This document shows, in pieces, positions 23,126 to 37,600 of a stretch of DNA of 64,000 nucleotides; within the stretch, counting starts at the first letter, position 1, and each line of letters opens with the position of its first letter. The notes beneath the pieces are model-generated. The model did not search any database. It saw only the letters and a program-made list of their open reading frames with translations, and had not been told where the DNA came from. This DNA comes from Chiua virens (taxonomy: Eukaryota > Basidiomycota > Agaricomycetes > Boletales > Boletaceae): NCBI GenBank assembly GCA_019787685.1, contig JAHNUO010000009.1, positions 1,178,001-1,242,000 on the forward strand. Direction: 5' to 3'. The position numbers and the translations under genes were made by a program.

Positions 23126-24868
23126 ATTCCAACTGAAGTGATCTTGTTTGTAAAAGAAGTGCTTTAATGAACTTTAAATGAAAATCTACCAAGTCCCCCA
23201 TGTCAGGGCTCTCACTATTATTTCCTCATTTGGCCCCAGTTGCTATTCAAACATTCTGGGGATATTATCATGAGACACAGCAAGATGAATAAAAGAGACA
23301 CTGTACCAAAAGTCTAACTTAAGTGGTGAATTGGCAGTGAAGGTGCAAAAAGGGGGAAATGATGATTGTGTGCATGTCAAACCAATGTAGCTGACTAATA
23401 TGCTGGAAAAAGGATTTATGAGTAGGAATGTAACGAATAAAAAAGACATACAGTGAATCTGTCTGAAATGGACTACAACCATGTGATCAGTGTCGACCAA
23501 AGCAGTGTTGACCATCCTGTGTGTGATACTAAAGAAGAGAAGATGAAGTAGATGCAGATAAAGTGGATAGGATATTAATATAATGTGTACTGGTGTAAAT
23601 ATGAGCATAAATGCACATTCAAAATGTCAGTGCAATGATAAAATTTGTGAATTTGAGGATAGACTTGAGGCTGTAGGGATGAATGAGTGACAATGAGAAG
23701 GATGGATAAATACAAATAATGAGTACACACTGGTGAGCCACCGAGTGATGGTGCGAATATATTGGTGATGGTGCCAAATATGTAGTCTATCTTGTTTGGA
23801 GGACACTGAATGTTGGGGTTGGATAGTTGGATACTAAAACGACAAAGTGAGATCGATTGTGATGGAAGAAAGAAAAGAAAGACATATATGTCTTCAATGC
23901 TGAAGGCCAGATCAGTTACCAGAGCCACATCACTCTTGCTAGGGAATCAAACTTGATGAAAACAGAAGTATGGTTAATGTGGCATGACCAGCAATGAAAC
24001 AACCTACTCTGGAGTAAATTGTAATGATCCATATGTCTGGGGACTGGATCATCCTGATAGATGAGTGATGTGCAAAAACAGGATGGTGGATCTGATACTG
24101 CCATGACCATAGAAAGGGGATGGGATGGGTGGAATATAAAGGAATTTGGATGTACTGGTTGGCAGAAGGAGAGAAAGATAGCCACAAGTCATCTTCATGT
24201 GCTTTTTGTAGTGACAACCGGAAAAGTGTGGTTAGCACACTAGCAGTGGATTAGGTAATGAATAAATCACCACTTGTGTGGAAGTTTGACGGCGTCACAT
24301 TGTAGTGATGTCAGCCTGATTGGAAAAGCATGATTAGCACACCCAAGTTGAGAAGGTGGGCTATGATTACTGAATTTAGTAAACAAAGTGCGTGGAAAAT
24401 GAAACATGCACAATAATGAGGTAGGCCAAAGGAGTAAGTGTGGGTGGGGGTTCAGGGGCATGTAACAATTGGTATGCTATGGAGATGAGGGCTCAGCTGT
24501 AAGAAAACGAAACAAAAGACGAGAATGTGAACTTTGATACCTACACATTCACCATTAACTGTTTGAGGCACAGAGCATGGTTTTAGGGGTATTTTCATGA
24601 CATGTAGATACATTGTCCAGGATGGTGAGGAGGATGGAAGATGACTAAGACATGCTAAAGGAGGAATTGACAGGGAAAACGTTGGGGGGATTTGCACAGG
24701 AACTAAGTGAGGATATGAGGGGGATTGCTAGGATGAACTGCAGAGGAGCTGAGGGGGGAACTGTGGGTGGATTTGCTGGAATGGACAGCACAGGAACTAA
24801 GGAAGGGACCAGGGGAAGAGTCACTGGAATAGACTGGAGATAGGGTCAAGTCTCATACTGTAATGAAG
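23126..24868. other. unassigned AT-rich sequence, with a G-rich degenerate repeat at 24640-24845
   Basis: Several minus frames of about 90-120 codons are low in complexity and match nothing I know. At 24640-24845 the plus strand is purine-rich with several G runs (GGGGGG, GGGGG, GGGGGG) and repeated words GGATTTGC and ACAGGAACTAAG, a degenerate tandem array. Confidence 0.35.
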
Positions 24869-25019
24869 GTGTTATAGAAAAGTGGTATCTGCAGAGGGCC
24901 TAGCCTGTAGAGTACTTGAGTCACTAAAGAAAAGGACTACTGTACTCTAGGTGCTATGTACCGATGATTAGGTAAGCATGTGGCTGTACTACCACAGTTT
25001 GAATGAGATTTACAACAGG
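24869..25019. repeat. dispersed ~155-bp repeat, copy 2
   Basis: Direct copy of 10209-10371 at roughly 90% identity by eye. It has a shorter A run (AAAGAAAAGG) and retains GCTATGTACC, part of which is missing in the first copy. Confidence 0.65.
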
Positions 25020-25427
25020 TGTCATACAGGATAGAAAAAGGGTGAAATAAGATGTGATATACCTCTTTAATGTCAGGTGTCTAGGTGGCAATCAAGACCA
25101 GATCAACTTTTATGCACAATCAAGAGCACCAAACTGTTGGATCATCTTTTGATATGCATGTAGATATGCCCAGATCAGCAAGATCTGAAATCAAGATATG
25201 GGGTAGCACCTAGATCATGGTCTTTAAGATTCGCAAACAATCAGAAAAGGGGCATAGATTAGGATCTGAAATTAGTCACACATAGATCTCCCTTAGGTTG
25301 TTCATAACTTGTATTTCGGTATATTGGACTGGAACTGGAACTAGCTTTGTACTACTATTGTGTACTATGGGATAAGTGGTCAGAAAGAAAGACTATTATG
25401 GCAAGATAGAATTTAAATAGTGACCAT

Positions 25428-25466
25428 CAATTTCAAACCCAGTGTGTGATGCTGGGTTTGAAATTG
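25428..25466. repeat. perfect 15-bp inverted repeat (hairpin)
   Basis: CAATTTCAAACCCAG at 25428-25442 and its exact reverse complement at 25452-25466 enclose a 9-base loop. The arms continue outward imperfectly (AGTGACCAT against ATGGTGATG-like sequence) for about 12 more bases. It is not next to a recognised gene, so it could be the centre of a decayed foldback element. Confidence 0.6.
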
Positions 25467-28400
25467 GCCATCACTACTTAAGATGGGAAATTTTGTGCAA
25501 CTTTCTTTCTTCCTCAAGGCCTCAACCTTTTTGACTGTCACCCATGTAGCATGGCCACAAATGTCGTAGTAGATGGTAATAATACTACTTACTTGTAATG
25601 TAATACATTGGCCTCCAATGAAACAAAGTATTTGAGATGAGCTCTATTGCTCCGTATCTCCCCTGGTTCTGACACAATGCATTTAGCTTGATACTATACA
25701 TCCAATGCTACTCTCTGTTACTTAGTAACCCTGACAATATGCTTAGGCTGGATGATCCAATGATCAGTATCAATCATTGTTATTCATCAGGAAACCTTAC
25801 ATGTAGGCTTTATAGTCCTGTAGTACTGGTTGACTTCTTCTCCTTCAATTTATAAAATTATATAGTCACCTAATCCGAGCTAATCACCTATGTATATATG
25901 ACCATATAGGAGTGCATAATTAAAAACCCACTACTACATAGAATACAAACCAACCCTATAGCATAGTTCTGGACATGGTATCATCAACACATGGCAATAT
26001 ATTGATTGTGGACAATACTACTACAACTATAGTGTCAGTGTGATACAATTTGTTACATGTCCTTACCAAGTGTTCTAGCGCACACCTGAATCAGCCTGAC
26101 CAATCAATGGTCAAATCTCCTGCATTGTTGGAAGTTCTTGAAACCCACACTCAGAGCTAACCAGGATATCTGGCCAGTTTGATATCCTCCTGACTCCTCT
26201 GAGGTGCAGGATCAGTTTGTGAGGATGATTTTGGGGTGGATGTTAAGGAATGATTATGCTGACAACAGACAGGAAAAATCACTTGGGTTGTTAGATAAAT
26301 GGTCTAGACAGTTGACCAAGGTGACATGTGGGGGCATTTCCACTTGATCAAGCTGGATGTGGTACCAAGCATGCACATTGCAGCACTGGCCACAAGCGAC
26401 AATGGCCACAGTGATATTGGGACAGAGCTAATGTGATCAAGTTGTGGGATGAGTGAATGCAAGGGAGAGCAAAACAACAAAAAATAAACCTGATGTCCTG
26501 GCATGTCAATACTGGGCAAGAACATGTTAGTTGCTGAGGCTGGCAGTGGTAGACAGGTGAATAGGATGTAATGTATAATTTTGGCATGCTGAGCTGAGTG
26601 GCTCAAGCAGTGTGTGGTAGGTGAGCATATCTACCTGTATCATGAGCAGCAAGGCTAAATGACAAGTATAGTCAAAACAGATATCCATGAGTGTATGCTT
26701 GTGAGCCAAATAATCCCTGCTCTTTGCCAGCAAAGGAAATGAGTTCAATGTTGGTATGGAACTGGAGGCTGTGCACCTTAATACATTGAGTGATCGCAAG
26801 TAATGAGACAGTACCAGAATCATCGTCATTGCTGCCAGGTACCTACAGAAAACAACACCAGTATATCAGTAGAAAATTAGCACACAGGCACACAGGTGAC
26901 AAGCCAAATAAGCCTCATGGATTATAGTGACCTGAGATCAGAACCATTACCTTCTGGTCTATTGTGCCAGCATATCTACTTCATGTGCAATGAATGCCCT
27001 GCGTCCAATGAGCAGAAGCACAAGTCAGGAAAAACAACTTACCAGACAATGTTGGGTACAACATCAAGAATAACTTGAGCTCACATGAAGCACTGGTATC
27101 CTTGCATGACCCATTAGAAAATAAATGGCATGACTTGATCCTGGATATGCTTGTCTTCATTGGTCAGGTAGTGAGTATCCTTGCACATCCTGTCAATAGA
27201 GATGCCATTGATGATACTCATAATAAATAGGGTCAAATTTGAGGGAGGAGAGGAGCTTGCAAACATGAGCGATGGCTTCTGCTGGGACAAGGAGGTAGGA
27301 GATAGGAGTGGATGGAATCAGAGGGCCTTCTAGTAGTGTGGAGATTGTATGGGCAGTCAACACTGCATCACTGTCATGGTCATATATGCCCTAGTAGCAC
27401 AATAGGTTTACCTAGTTCTATATAAGACCTCTTTGGCCTTCTGGACACCCACTGGAAGAACTAAAGAGAACTATTATGGTTTCATGATTGCAGTAGTGAG
27501 TATACACTGATATGTACAGATATGTAATGACTCAGACCCACCCCCCTGTCACCACTGCTATCCATGGGTATGCACAAATATGCTCTCCTTCCTTGCCTTC
27601 TCCCTCCCTTACCTTCCTTATCCCAAGACATTGTTAATACATGGGTAAACTGGAAAATTTGGCAATAACATTGACCATGCCATTGATCCACATACTGTTT
27701 TTTGAATTGCTTTGAAGAAGACCTGAACAGTACCATGAAGAACTCACTAATGTTTTCATCTCCTCTTTGTATTTCTGTAACAGTATATTACCTTAGATTG
27801 GATTTAATACCCAATAAACAACCTACCATCTTTGCCTCTGCAGACAACACCTCAAAGTATGCATTGAACTCTTCAAGCAAACCACCAATTTGCTTTTGGT
27901 AATGATGCATACAAATACTGAGCTGCTAAGTTGTCCCACCTACATGTACCTCATACTCTTATTTGATGGAGGACACCAAGCCACCTTCTTTTTGTCGCTG
28001 ATCTTTTGTTCTGAAATGGGTTTGGATACTATCATGGCATTGCCTGCACCCATGTCACCAGACTTGGAGGTGGTCTCATCCAAATTGGCACTTCATTTGT
28101 CCACCTTGGGCAGCTTGTCATTGTTTGTGATGCCGATCACTGGGTTACACATGGGCTGGTTGTTGATGTTTAAGTTGATAGAAGGGCATACATTCTGAAC
28201 TAATAACCTACAACAAGCATAATTAGTTACTGTACATAAGAACCATGATACTTATGTACAAGGGATTCTTGATGATGACAGGAGAGCCTACCTCCAAGTC
28301 GACATCACCTATATGCGCCACATCTGTGCTTGATTGGTCCTCTGATAGATTACTTGTGCCTGAAGAAGAGAATACATATCAGTAATTTAATATTACTGGT

Positions 28401-30479
28401 AATGCTATATCCATTTTCTCACCCAGTATGCTGGGATGATTATTGTGGAACACGATTGGGGTGCTCATCAACATCAGTAAGACTAGGGCTTGGAAGCGAC
28501 AATGGCAATGGGCCAGGTGAGGTAGGTGCCTTGATCATAGAAGGAATGGGAACCTCGGGAGATGGTGTTGAGCCAAACCTGGTGTTTCAGCCCAAGGTAA
28601 CAAGGAGACCTCATCTGAGATCTCCTCTTTAGTCTTGTGCTTACTATATTTTTCCTCTGACTTGTTCATGATCCAACTTTGTTTGAAGCCAGAGTAGTGC
28701 TTCTTGCTGATCATCTCACTTTTCCACACACTGAGACATAGCCTGACCTCCGGATGCGACCATTCCATTTCAGGCACAGAAGCTCTTCTTCAATATGAGA
28801 GACATTAACAACCACATAGTATTATCATTGATCAACTGATGAGACAGAAACTCATGCCATATATGCCATGCTGTCTGAAGAATGTTAGAGATTTCCTTTG
28901 AGCTTAATGGATTCCCATCCTTGTGCTTGAGAAAAGATGTATTGGTGGTGGTGGTGGTGGTGGAGTTAGAGGATGTGAAGGAGGAGGAGAAATCAGTGGA
29001 GTTGGAGAATGTGGTGGAGTTGGAGGATGTGGTGGGGGGAAATTCCCATCATGATATCCATCATCCACATTGGATGAAGCCTCACTGTGAGCTGGTCCTG
29101 CAATGAAAGTCTTTTGAGTATTGCTATTGTGCAATTAGTCTCTATGAGAGAGATGTACCTCTGGATTGTGTGACAAGGTTCTCAGATACTTCACAGCACC
29201 ACCTTCCTGAATATCTTGATCATTGGGCCATTTTTCTGAGGGACCAACACCAGTAGCAACTGCAACATTGAGAAACGCATGAAACTGGTCAGATTATCCA
29301 GCTAGTTATATTGCATTGTGTTCTACTGTATCAGCTTTGTGGTAATGGTGCTGCCAGGTGCTCAAGGTGTTTAATTGATGTTGTTTTCCTTGCAGTACTT
29401 GCAGCAAGTGCACCAGAACTCTTTGGTCAAGCACATACCCAGACAAGGAGGCAGACATGGTATGAGCAACACTTAGACTTACTGTACATTGGATCAGTGA
29501 CTTGTTCAACAAGATGGATTGAATGGGATTCAGTGATGTATTGAAGAAAAGATTGAACAATATACTAAGATTACAAGGAGGTGGGATGGAACAGTGTCTA
29601 TGTGTGGGTAGGGAGAGTCAATTGCATAGCCACACTTGTCAATACATACAAATAATAGTTGCTACTTAGGTATGGTCATTTCTCACTGGGAAATTTCAGG
29701 GTCCAGGAATAATTCAACAGGCCCTATGGGCAATCCTGGACCCCACTAACTTCAAGTTTGCCTTGCCAAATCAATGTCTCCTGGATTAACACTACACAGC
29801 TCTCTGTGGACACTGCCATTGTGTACACATAGCACAATGTGAACATATATGCAATAAAGTCATTGTGGTCTGCCATGCATTGATCACCTCTTTTTTCATC
29901 TATAGACTTCAACTTGGGAAAAACAATCTCTAGTTCTTGATATGATTTATGAATTTTTTTTGGTGGCTGATTGAACAGAATTTGATTACATAGTAACTTG
30001 ATGTTCATGATTCATGCTCATCTGCCTCTTTGCTTTGAGCGTGTGTCAATGCCACCTTTATCAAGCTAAACCTGTCTCATATAAAGGGTCCAGGAATAAT
30101 GTGTGCGAATAAAATGCTTTATTTGGTGGTTTTATGATATAATTTTCTCCCTGTGTCCCAGGATGGTAGGAATGCCTTAAGAACATCCCAACACCATAGT
30201 CATGAAACCCATTGAAGTCCAAGAGATTACATGCTCTTGAGATCTAGTGTCCTACAAAACAGACAAAGTGTACTGACTTCTTCCAGCCCACAATCCTAAG
30301 TTATCACTGACCATACTCTTACTACAGAATGTAGTACAATAAATGAAATTTAATGGCCCTGTGGGCAGACCTATGCCCCAAGCAACAAACAGATCTAACA
30401 ACTATAAACTTGATTCAAGTCATATCATACATGAGCATGATTTTGAAGTTATGTTCTTGATCATCCAGATCAGCAGAGT
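25467..30479. other. unassigned sequence with a proline/GGT-repeat patch
   Basis: No family was identified. Longest frames are about 100 codons. 28942-28961 is a GGT microsatellite, and 28904-29035 encodes a proline-rich tract on the minus strand (PPPHPPTPPHSPTP). A minus frame at 28535-28777 and one at 29724-30008 look amino-acid balanced, but I recognise neither. Confidence 0.3.
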
Positions 30480-30752
30480 GAACAATAAGCCTCTAAGGAA
30501 GATACTAAGGGGGCATTATTAATCATCGAAGATTGTTATCAGACAAGCACACAAGTGACTTGGATCAGACAGAGTGAGTCCTTGTGAGGGATGGGGAGGC
30601 AACTATTATTATTTCCCCTTCATACAGGTTGACATTATATATGGTCAGAGATATGCATAACTTTGTAAGCTGAGTCTTTGTGATAATGACTCATTGACCA
30701 AGGTTCGTTTGCTCGTGTTTGTGCTAATACAATGTATCATTGATTTCTAACA
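30480..30752 (-). repeat. copia 3' LTR, left boundary uncertain
   Basis: On the minus strand the LTR begins TGTTAGAAATCAATG at 30752, directly after a purine tract AGAGGGAG (30753-30760). A TATA-like ATATATAATG lies at about 30632-30643. I could not find the other end or a target duplication, so the left limit is approximate. Confidence 0.55.
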
Positions 30753-30765
30753 CTCCCTCTCAAGC

Positions 30766-30930
30766 CTAGCAGAGACTGAGACCTTTGGTATGAAGGATGT
30801 GCTTTTGTTGTGGGAGCACTTTGGTTAATATATCAGCAGTCATTTCATCTGTTTGACAATAAATGAGTTTTAACCAGCTGATCTTTATTGGTCTTCATGT
30901 ATAAAGATTCTTTAGGTTGAAATATTTTGC
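30766..30930 (-). pseudogene. copia RNase H C-terminus
   Basis: The frame reads LKLIYCQTDEMTADILTKVL, then PQQKHILHTKGL and a TAG stop at 30766-30768. The YCxTDEMxADILTKxLP block is the conserved end of copia pol. A purine tract and an LTR start follow immediately, exactly where they belong. Upstream of the block there is a TGA stop and no further pol, so the copy is 5'-truncated. Confidence 0.85.
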
Positions 30931-30969
30931 TCATTTACGGAATTTGGCATTGGTCACAATGGCAATTGC

Positions 30970-32018
30970 AGATTTATTGTTTGTATTCACATTGGGCTTG
31001 TAAATGCTGTTGGGCTGTGGACTGGGAGCATTGAATGAAGGATCAACTTTCGCAATCTTATCTGATGAGACACCCCACTGGCATGCACACACTGCACACA
31101 CAGTGCCAGCTGGCATCAGTACATATTCAAATCATTTCCTGCCAATCCTGTATCAAAATTACCTTTTCCTCCCACAAACAGAGGTATGGAAAGGTTCTAT
31201 CAAAATTGACTTCAGGCTGTTCATTTGTGGTCACATGTCCATCTGTACTCACATGTTTATTGCTAAGTACCATGTGCATGAATGGTTGCATCAGAAGATA
31301 CAGCACCAACACAAACTGACCAAAGTGCTGTCCTGGCACAAGGCTGTCACAATGCTTAGAATAAATAAGGCAATTGGTCCAAGACATCTGTTATTTTTTG
31401 GCACTCTGCCCACCTCTGAAACCTGGGCCTTAGGGGCCCAGGAAATTTTTTGTCATTGACCCATTTCACTCAACACCCAGACTCTGCTAAAACCCATACC
31501 CCTGGACTGGTCCCAAGAGGTATTGGTTATTACAGATTTGACTGTACATTCAAATCTTCTTTTTCACTCCTCAGTCATTTGCTACCTCCTTGGGCAGTGG
31601 CTGAGTGGGCATCTCCTGCTCAATCAATCCTTCTTGCTCTCCTTCTATATGATGCCTATGTAATTGAGTCCATTGACCAGAACATTGGCTAGGATGGTAC
31701 ATGATACATCTGCAATGAGCACTTTCAAATGGCATTGGAAATTCTTCAAGGTGGCAGTGTTGAACTCTTGGACTTTCTTCTCAGTATCTTGGACTCAATG
31801 AAGAGCAAATCTTTGAGATATTGGAACTGTTTTTTTGCTGATGCTTCTGGAAAGCTAGGCAACATACTGGATCACACTGGCATCTTCAAGGATGACAAAG
31901 GCCATGCTGTTCTTCTTTCCTGGATGGAACCACATACACTTGAACTCATATTGGACAAGATTTCAAAGGAAATATATGCTTTCAAGGATGCTCTTGGAAC
32001 AACTATCAACACGACTAC
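30970..32018 (+). other. unassigned, possibly coding
   Basis: Two plus-strand frames stand out: 31004-31459 (151 codons) and 31729-32018 (ending DALGTTINTT), where the second is cut by a solo LTR. Their composition is protein-like, for example NILDHTGIFKDDKGHAVL, but I recognise no family. Confidence 0.3.
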
Positions 32019-32444
32019 TGTTACAATCTCAACATTTGATCCTCCTATGGATTATACTTTTAATCTTTTCTAACTATGAAAGCATATTATGCCTCATGTC
32101 AAAGCTGTCATATCCAATTGGCTGCCACAGTATCACAGCATCCATCACCTCATGCCCCTTATCATTTCATTTCCCTTATCACTGACTCATCATGCAGTGC
32201 AAGGCTATGTTCTCTTATCTATGACTCATACCGTTCACACCTTATCATCCAATAGGATACAGTATGCTTATCTACGTAGTTCATACTCAGATTAGAACTC
32301 CAACATCCATGTAGTATATAAACCCCATGAATTGAGACCAAGGAACTCTAACAAAGTTCTCTTGGAGTTTTCACCTCTTTGATTGAATACCTCTCTCAGC
32401 CACTTCCACTACATCTAGTTCAGTCTTTGTTCTAGGTTGTTTCA
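32019..32444 (+). repeat. solo LTR of the chromodomain gypsy family, with ACTAC target duplication
   Basis: It starts TGTTACAATCTCAAC and ends TAGGTTGTTTCA, with perfect ACTAC repeats at 32014-32018 and 32445-32449. Its 426 bp align with the reverse complement of the 431-bp LTRs of the intact element, including TATATAAACCCCATGAAT and CTCTAACAAAGTTCTC. The inserted copy closes an open frame that begins at 31729. Confidence 0.9.
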
Positions 32445-33680
32445 ACTACCATGATCTGATAACATAGGATGTTGATCAATTTGTTGGCCTACTTGTCAAG
32501 AAGAGTGCCCCAATGCTTGGACACATCCTCAAGGTTGCTGCAGTGACAGAACATGCAAAGAAAAAGAATAAAATGAACTTGCCTATCACTGTATGTGTGT
32601 TATGTAATTTGACCAAAGTACTCAATTGATTGAGTTTTGAAGGCATGTAATGTGATCATGACACAGCTAGCCAAAAAATGATCATGGAGGTCCTCCTACT
32701 TTTCCACACCATTCACATTGTTCCTTTGGATGAACAGAGCCTCATGTTAGATAATCAAAACGCTTCACAAGTGTGGAATATGTACATATATCCTTCACTG
32801 CCCTGATAAATCAATGGGATTAATTGGCTTCAGATGGCAGGGTAGTTGATAATACTTGAACCAGTGCATCATTTGCAAGAAGAACACAAAGTAAGCCAAT
32901 TTTCTGTATCCCAGTCAGAAAGCATCCTTCCCATAGTGGGACAGTCCAGCAGTATGAACATTATGTGCTTTGTCAACATGAACACAATTGATTCCCTCAA
33001 AGTAGTCAGGCAAGTTGAGAAAGGTAACCTTTGTACAGTCCAAGTTGTTCAAGCAAAACAACGAGATACTAGAAGGCACCTTATTGAATGCTCATTCAAG
33101 TATGTCATGGTTAACTGATGACCATTTATTTTCTTCCCAATTCAACTCACCTTCCAAATGTCTTGTCTGACCATTCTGACACTTATTGGATGTCATCAGC
33201 TTTGAAACTGAATCAGATATTACCTGGCTTGTCTGAAGGCGTTGAAGAGGTGAGATTGTAATGGAGATTGATTGATTATGGAGGAGAATTGGTATCAACA
33301 AGTGGAGTGCCAGTATTTTCCCACTCCATGTTCTGGCAATGACAATACTACTACTGTATTTGTGCAAAGTTGCCAGGGAGGTATTGAGTTGAAAATCATG
33401 GGGAACAATGTAGCCATTGGTGATAAGGGACAGTGCCTGGTCCATGGTGTTGTGAGAAAGAAAAAGCTGCCCTTGACACATTGACTCAACCATATCAAAT
33501 GCATTCCATTATTTATTTTTCTTGGTTAATCACAAAGTATCAAAATCATTTCATATTCAATTTTGAGGAGTAAATATATGGTATTTTATTGGCTACAAGT
33601 CACATTATTGTGTAAAGCCCCTCATTGTTATGTCACTATAAAGTTTACTAGACTGCCTATCAGCAGTCTGCCTTCTTCAT
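32445..33680. other. unassigned sequence
   Basis: A minus frame of 133 codons (33092-33493) and smaller plus frames occur, with no recognised family. Confidence 0.3.
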
Positions 33681-33914
33681 TTAGAATCATGGCACACATG
33701 ACCTCAAACCTCAATGTTCAACACCCTGTTTGGACAAGATCAGGGATTTGATGTGCTTTGTCCTCCACTATCATGGATCACAACACCAGAGCTTTTGGAA
33801 ATTGGGTCACACAGAACAACTCTTTCTTACCGCATGAAGATGGACATTATATGGAGCAGTTTCCACCTCTAGCTTCAATGATGTTACCAGATGCCATTCA
33901 CATTTACTGTAAAT

Positions 33915-34440
33915 TTCCTGGTGTTTGGAACCACACAGGTGGCTGTACATCTTTATCCGTGTTGCATGTCTGTATATGCTACCTCAGAATACACACCGTC
34001 TCTGCCTGAATCTCAGGAAGTGAGTTATGTGCACCGTCTGTTACCATCTGTTAGACTTTATGGTGATAGACACACTTGCAGCATGGAACAAGCTTTCAGC
34101 TTTCCCACTAGGCCATTTGTTCATAATTTATCACATTGATGCCCTCCAGCTTTGATGTCATGAGATTCCACTCTCATCTATCCCGATTTCCTTGGTGTTT
34201 GGAACCATACAGGTGCATGTATGTGCATTTATCTGTCTTGCATGTCTGTATATGCTATTTCAGAACACACACTGTCTCCATCTGAATCTCAGGAAACAAG
34301 TTATGCCCACCCTCTGTTACCATCCATCAGGCTTTACAGTGATATATGCCATCACAGTGAAAAGTGTCCTTTCAGCTTCCCTACTGGGCCATTTGTCCAT
34401 AATCCATCACATTGGCATGGCAAGTGCACTTTCTACTATC
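33915..34440 (+). repeat. tandem duplication in the N-terminal part of the helicase pseudogene
   Basis: Two units of about 240-280 bp (33915-34150 and 34193-34440) both begin GGTGTTTGGAACC and contain TGCATGTCTGTATATGCTA, ACACACxxTCTC and GGCCATTTGT. Both encode YA.SE.T.S.PESQE and later FSFPT.PFVHN. Divergence by eye is substantial, so the duplication is not recent. Confidence 0.6.
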
Positions 34441-34648
34441 CTGTGTTATCACATTCCTTGTTGTGATTGTATTACCCAATCATGTTGGGCTACTCTTCCT
34501 CTTGGATACCCCATCCAACAAGTCCAACAAGTCCGGATGAATGACCTCCTGAGTCTCATACTGCCACTGTCAGTAGGAATACCACACAAAATGGTTTTGG
34601 TTGGAGGTTGCACCCAGTCTCAGAATTACATGCATTGAAGAAATATGC

Positions 34649-37600
34649 TGAAACAACCTAGAACAACCTAGACAGTTAAAGTTGTAGTGGTGTAGTGAAG
34701 AGGGGGTTCAGTCCAGTGAAGAGGCGAAAACTCCAAGAGAACTTTGTTAGAGCTCTCTGGCTGTCATTCATGGGGTTTATATACTACATGGATATCGGAG
34801 TTCTAATCTGAGTATGAACTACGTAGATAAGCATACTGCATCCTATTGGATGATAAGGTGTGAATAAATATGAGTCATAGATAAGAGCATAGCCTTGCAC
34901 TGCCGATGATGAGTCAGTGATAAGGGAAATGAATAGATAAGGACATGAGGTGATGGATGCTGTGTTATGTGTGGCAGTCAATCGGATGTGATCCTTTGGA
35001 CAGCCTTGACATGAGGCATGTGTTTTAGAATAGGTCAAATGTGGGAGTTGTGAAGTGAGGAAAAGTTGGTATCGTAACACTATCCCCCTTCTGTTGGTCA
35101 GGCTCCGAATGATCCATTTCATAATTGAGACGATGGAGACTATCCTCATCTTCATGTATGGTTTTTTTGTCATATTTTCGGAACATAGAGTTGAATTCGG
35201 TTTGTGTGACTTTTAGCTTTCTTGGGGCATCCGGATGTGCTTCATGGAAGTCAGAGATAAGATCCGGTGCATTTTTTAGGTTCTTTAGGGGTTCCCAAGT
35301 TCTTTCGTCATCATCGTAACCTTTCCAGTGTATGAGATATTCTAAGCGTCGTCCTTTCATTCGGGAATCGACAATATAGTCTGCTTCGAATTCTTCTTCT
35401 CGGTCATCTCCAATTACGACAGGTCGCGGTTTGTATACCGGCTGTTCTGGTAGATGTTCCTTATAGGGTTTTACCTGAGAAATGTTTACGACTGGGTGTA
35501 TTTTCATAGTGCGTGGGAGTCGAAGCTTTATCGCGTTCGGTCCGTGCATAGAGATTATGTCATAGGGTCCAATCCATTTTTCCGTGAATTTTGGATGTTG
35601 TTTTATTTTTAGGTTCGTCGTAGAGAGCCAGACTTTATCGCCAACTAAATAGGGTGGGGGTTCTGATCTCGATCTATCTGCGATGTTTTTCATATTTTCC
35701 GCGGCCTTTTCTATATTAGATTTGGTTTGTTCTAGAACTTCGGAGAAGTCCGTCATGAAGTTCTGAGCGGCCGGGTTTTTCATGGATTGTGGCATGATTC
35801 CCATTCTGGGGACATAAGAACGTGTGATCTCGAATGGTGAGAATTTAGTGGCAGTGTGTTTCTTGCTGTTATACGAGAATTGTGCGAGGGGGAGCCAATC
35901 GGCCCATTTGTTATCCTGCTCTGCACAGAACATGCGAAGATATTGTTGCACTTCTCGGTTCATTCGTTCTGATTGTCCGTCTGTCTGTGGATGATGCGCC
36001 GTGCTTAGTTTAGGTGTTATTTTTAAGCCTGAGCATATATCTTTCATAAGTTGGGAAGCGAATTGCGGTCCTCTATCGGAGATAATGGTTTTAGGGAGGC
36101 CGTGATGTTTCCATATGTGTGAGAGATATAATTTAGCGAGATCCATAGATGTGCACGTTTTGTGGCAGGGAATGAATTCGACTTCTTTGGAGAATCGATC
36201 TACTACCGTGAGAATGGAATCATAGGAGTGTGAAAGTGGGAGATCTGTTATGAAATCTGCTGAGATATCTTCCCATGGGAGTAACGGTGTTTCTAAGGGT
36301 TGTAGGAGTCCTGCTGTTTTCTGATTAGAACCCTTGAAACGAGCGCATCTTTCACAATGTGAGACATAGTTTTTGACTTCTTCGTTCATGCGAGGCCAAA
36401 TGTAGGTTCGGGATAAAAGTTCTAAAGTTTTGTCATAACCGGGATGTCCGGCTTCTGGTGTGTCATGAAACATGGTTATAGATTTAGTGCGTAGAGTATC
36501 TGGAATGAAGATTCTATCCCCCTTTCTAAGGAAGGCGTCCTCGACTTTATAGCCAATAGAGAGTAGATGTTTCATGGCATTAGGTGATAGTTTCATAGTT
36601 TCATGTTGTACGTCAGATAAGAATTGATCGCCATTGTATAGGAGAGTGACGGCTGATCTGATTTTAGATGGGTCCATGAGAAGGATTCCTTTGTTATCAT
36701 CTTCGATTCCGATCATGTGGTCTTCTCGTCTGCTTAGAGCATCTGCTTTTCCCATAGTGACTCCAGCCTTGTGATGCCAAGTGAAGTTAAAACGAGAGAG
36801 ATATTGCGCCCATCTCGCTTGTCTTCGGTTAAGATCTTGGCGTGTCATAAACCATGTGAGGTTCTGGTGGTCGTTCCATATTTCAAACTCATGTTTTGCA
36901 CCTTCAAGATAGTGGCGCCATAGTTCTAGAGAGCGGATAACCGAGAGCATTTCTTTATCGGCTATTGGGTAATTTCGCTCTTCTGGGGTCATAGAGTGGC
37001 TATTATAAGCGACAGGGTGCCAAAGTCCTTCTTTTTCTAAAGATAGAACTGCTCCAGTGGCGAAATCCGATGAGTCGCATTCTAAGCGATATTTGGCATT
37101 CTGATCCGGATAAGCTAGGATAGGGGCTGTCGTAAAAGCCTTTTTAAGCATAGTGAATGCTTCGTCACAAGCGAAGGTCCATTCGAATTTCTGATCCTTT
37201 TTAGTAAGGTCATGTAAAGGTCGTGCTATTTTTCCATAATCTTTAATGAATCTGCGGTAGAAGTTGGCAAGTCCGAGGAAACTTCTGATGTGTTTGACTG
37301 ATGTGGGAGTGGGCCATTCAGCAACTGCTTTGGTTTTCTCATTGTCCATTTTTATTCCATCAGTTCCCACGATCATTCCGAGGAAGTCCACTTCTTTTAC
37401 GCGGAAGAAGCATTTTTCTGGTTTTACGTATAAGTCGTTCTCTTCGAGGCGTTTAAGCACTTCGAGTACGATTTTGTCATGAGTTTCATAATCATCGGTG
37501 TCTGTAAAGATCATAAGGTCATCGATGTAAACGACAACGACGCCAGTTCATATCGGCAAAGATTTCATTCATCATAGGTTTGAAACGTTGCTGGTGAGTT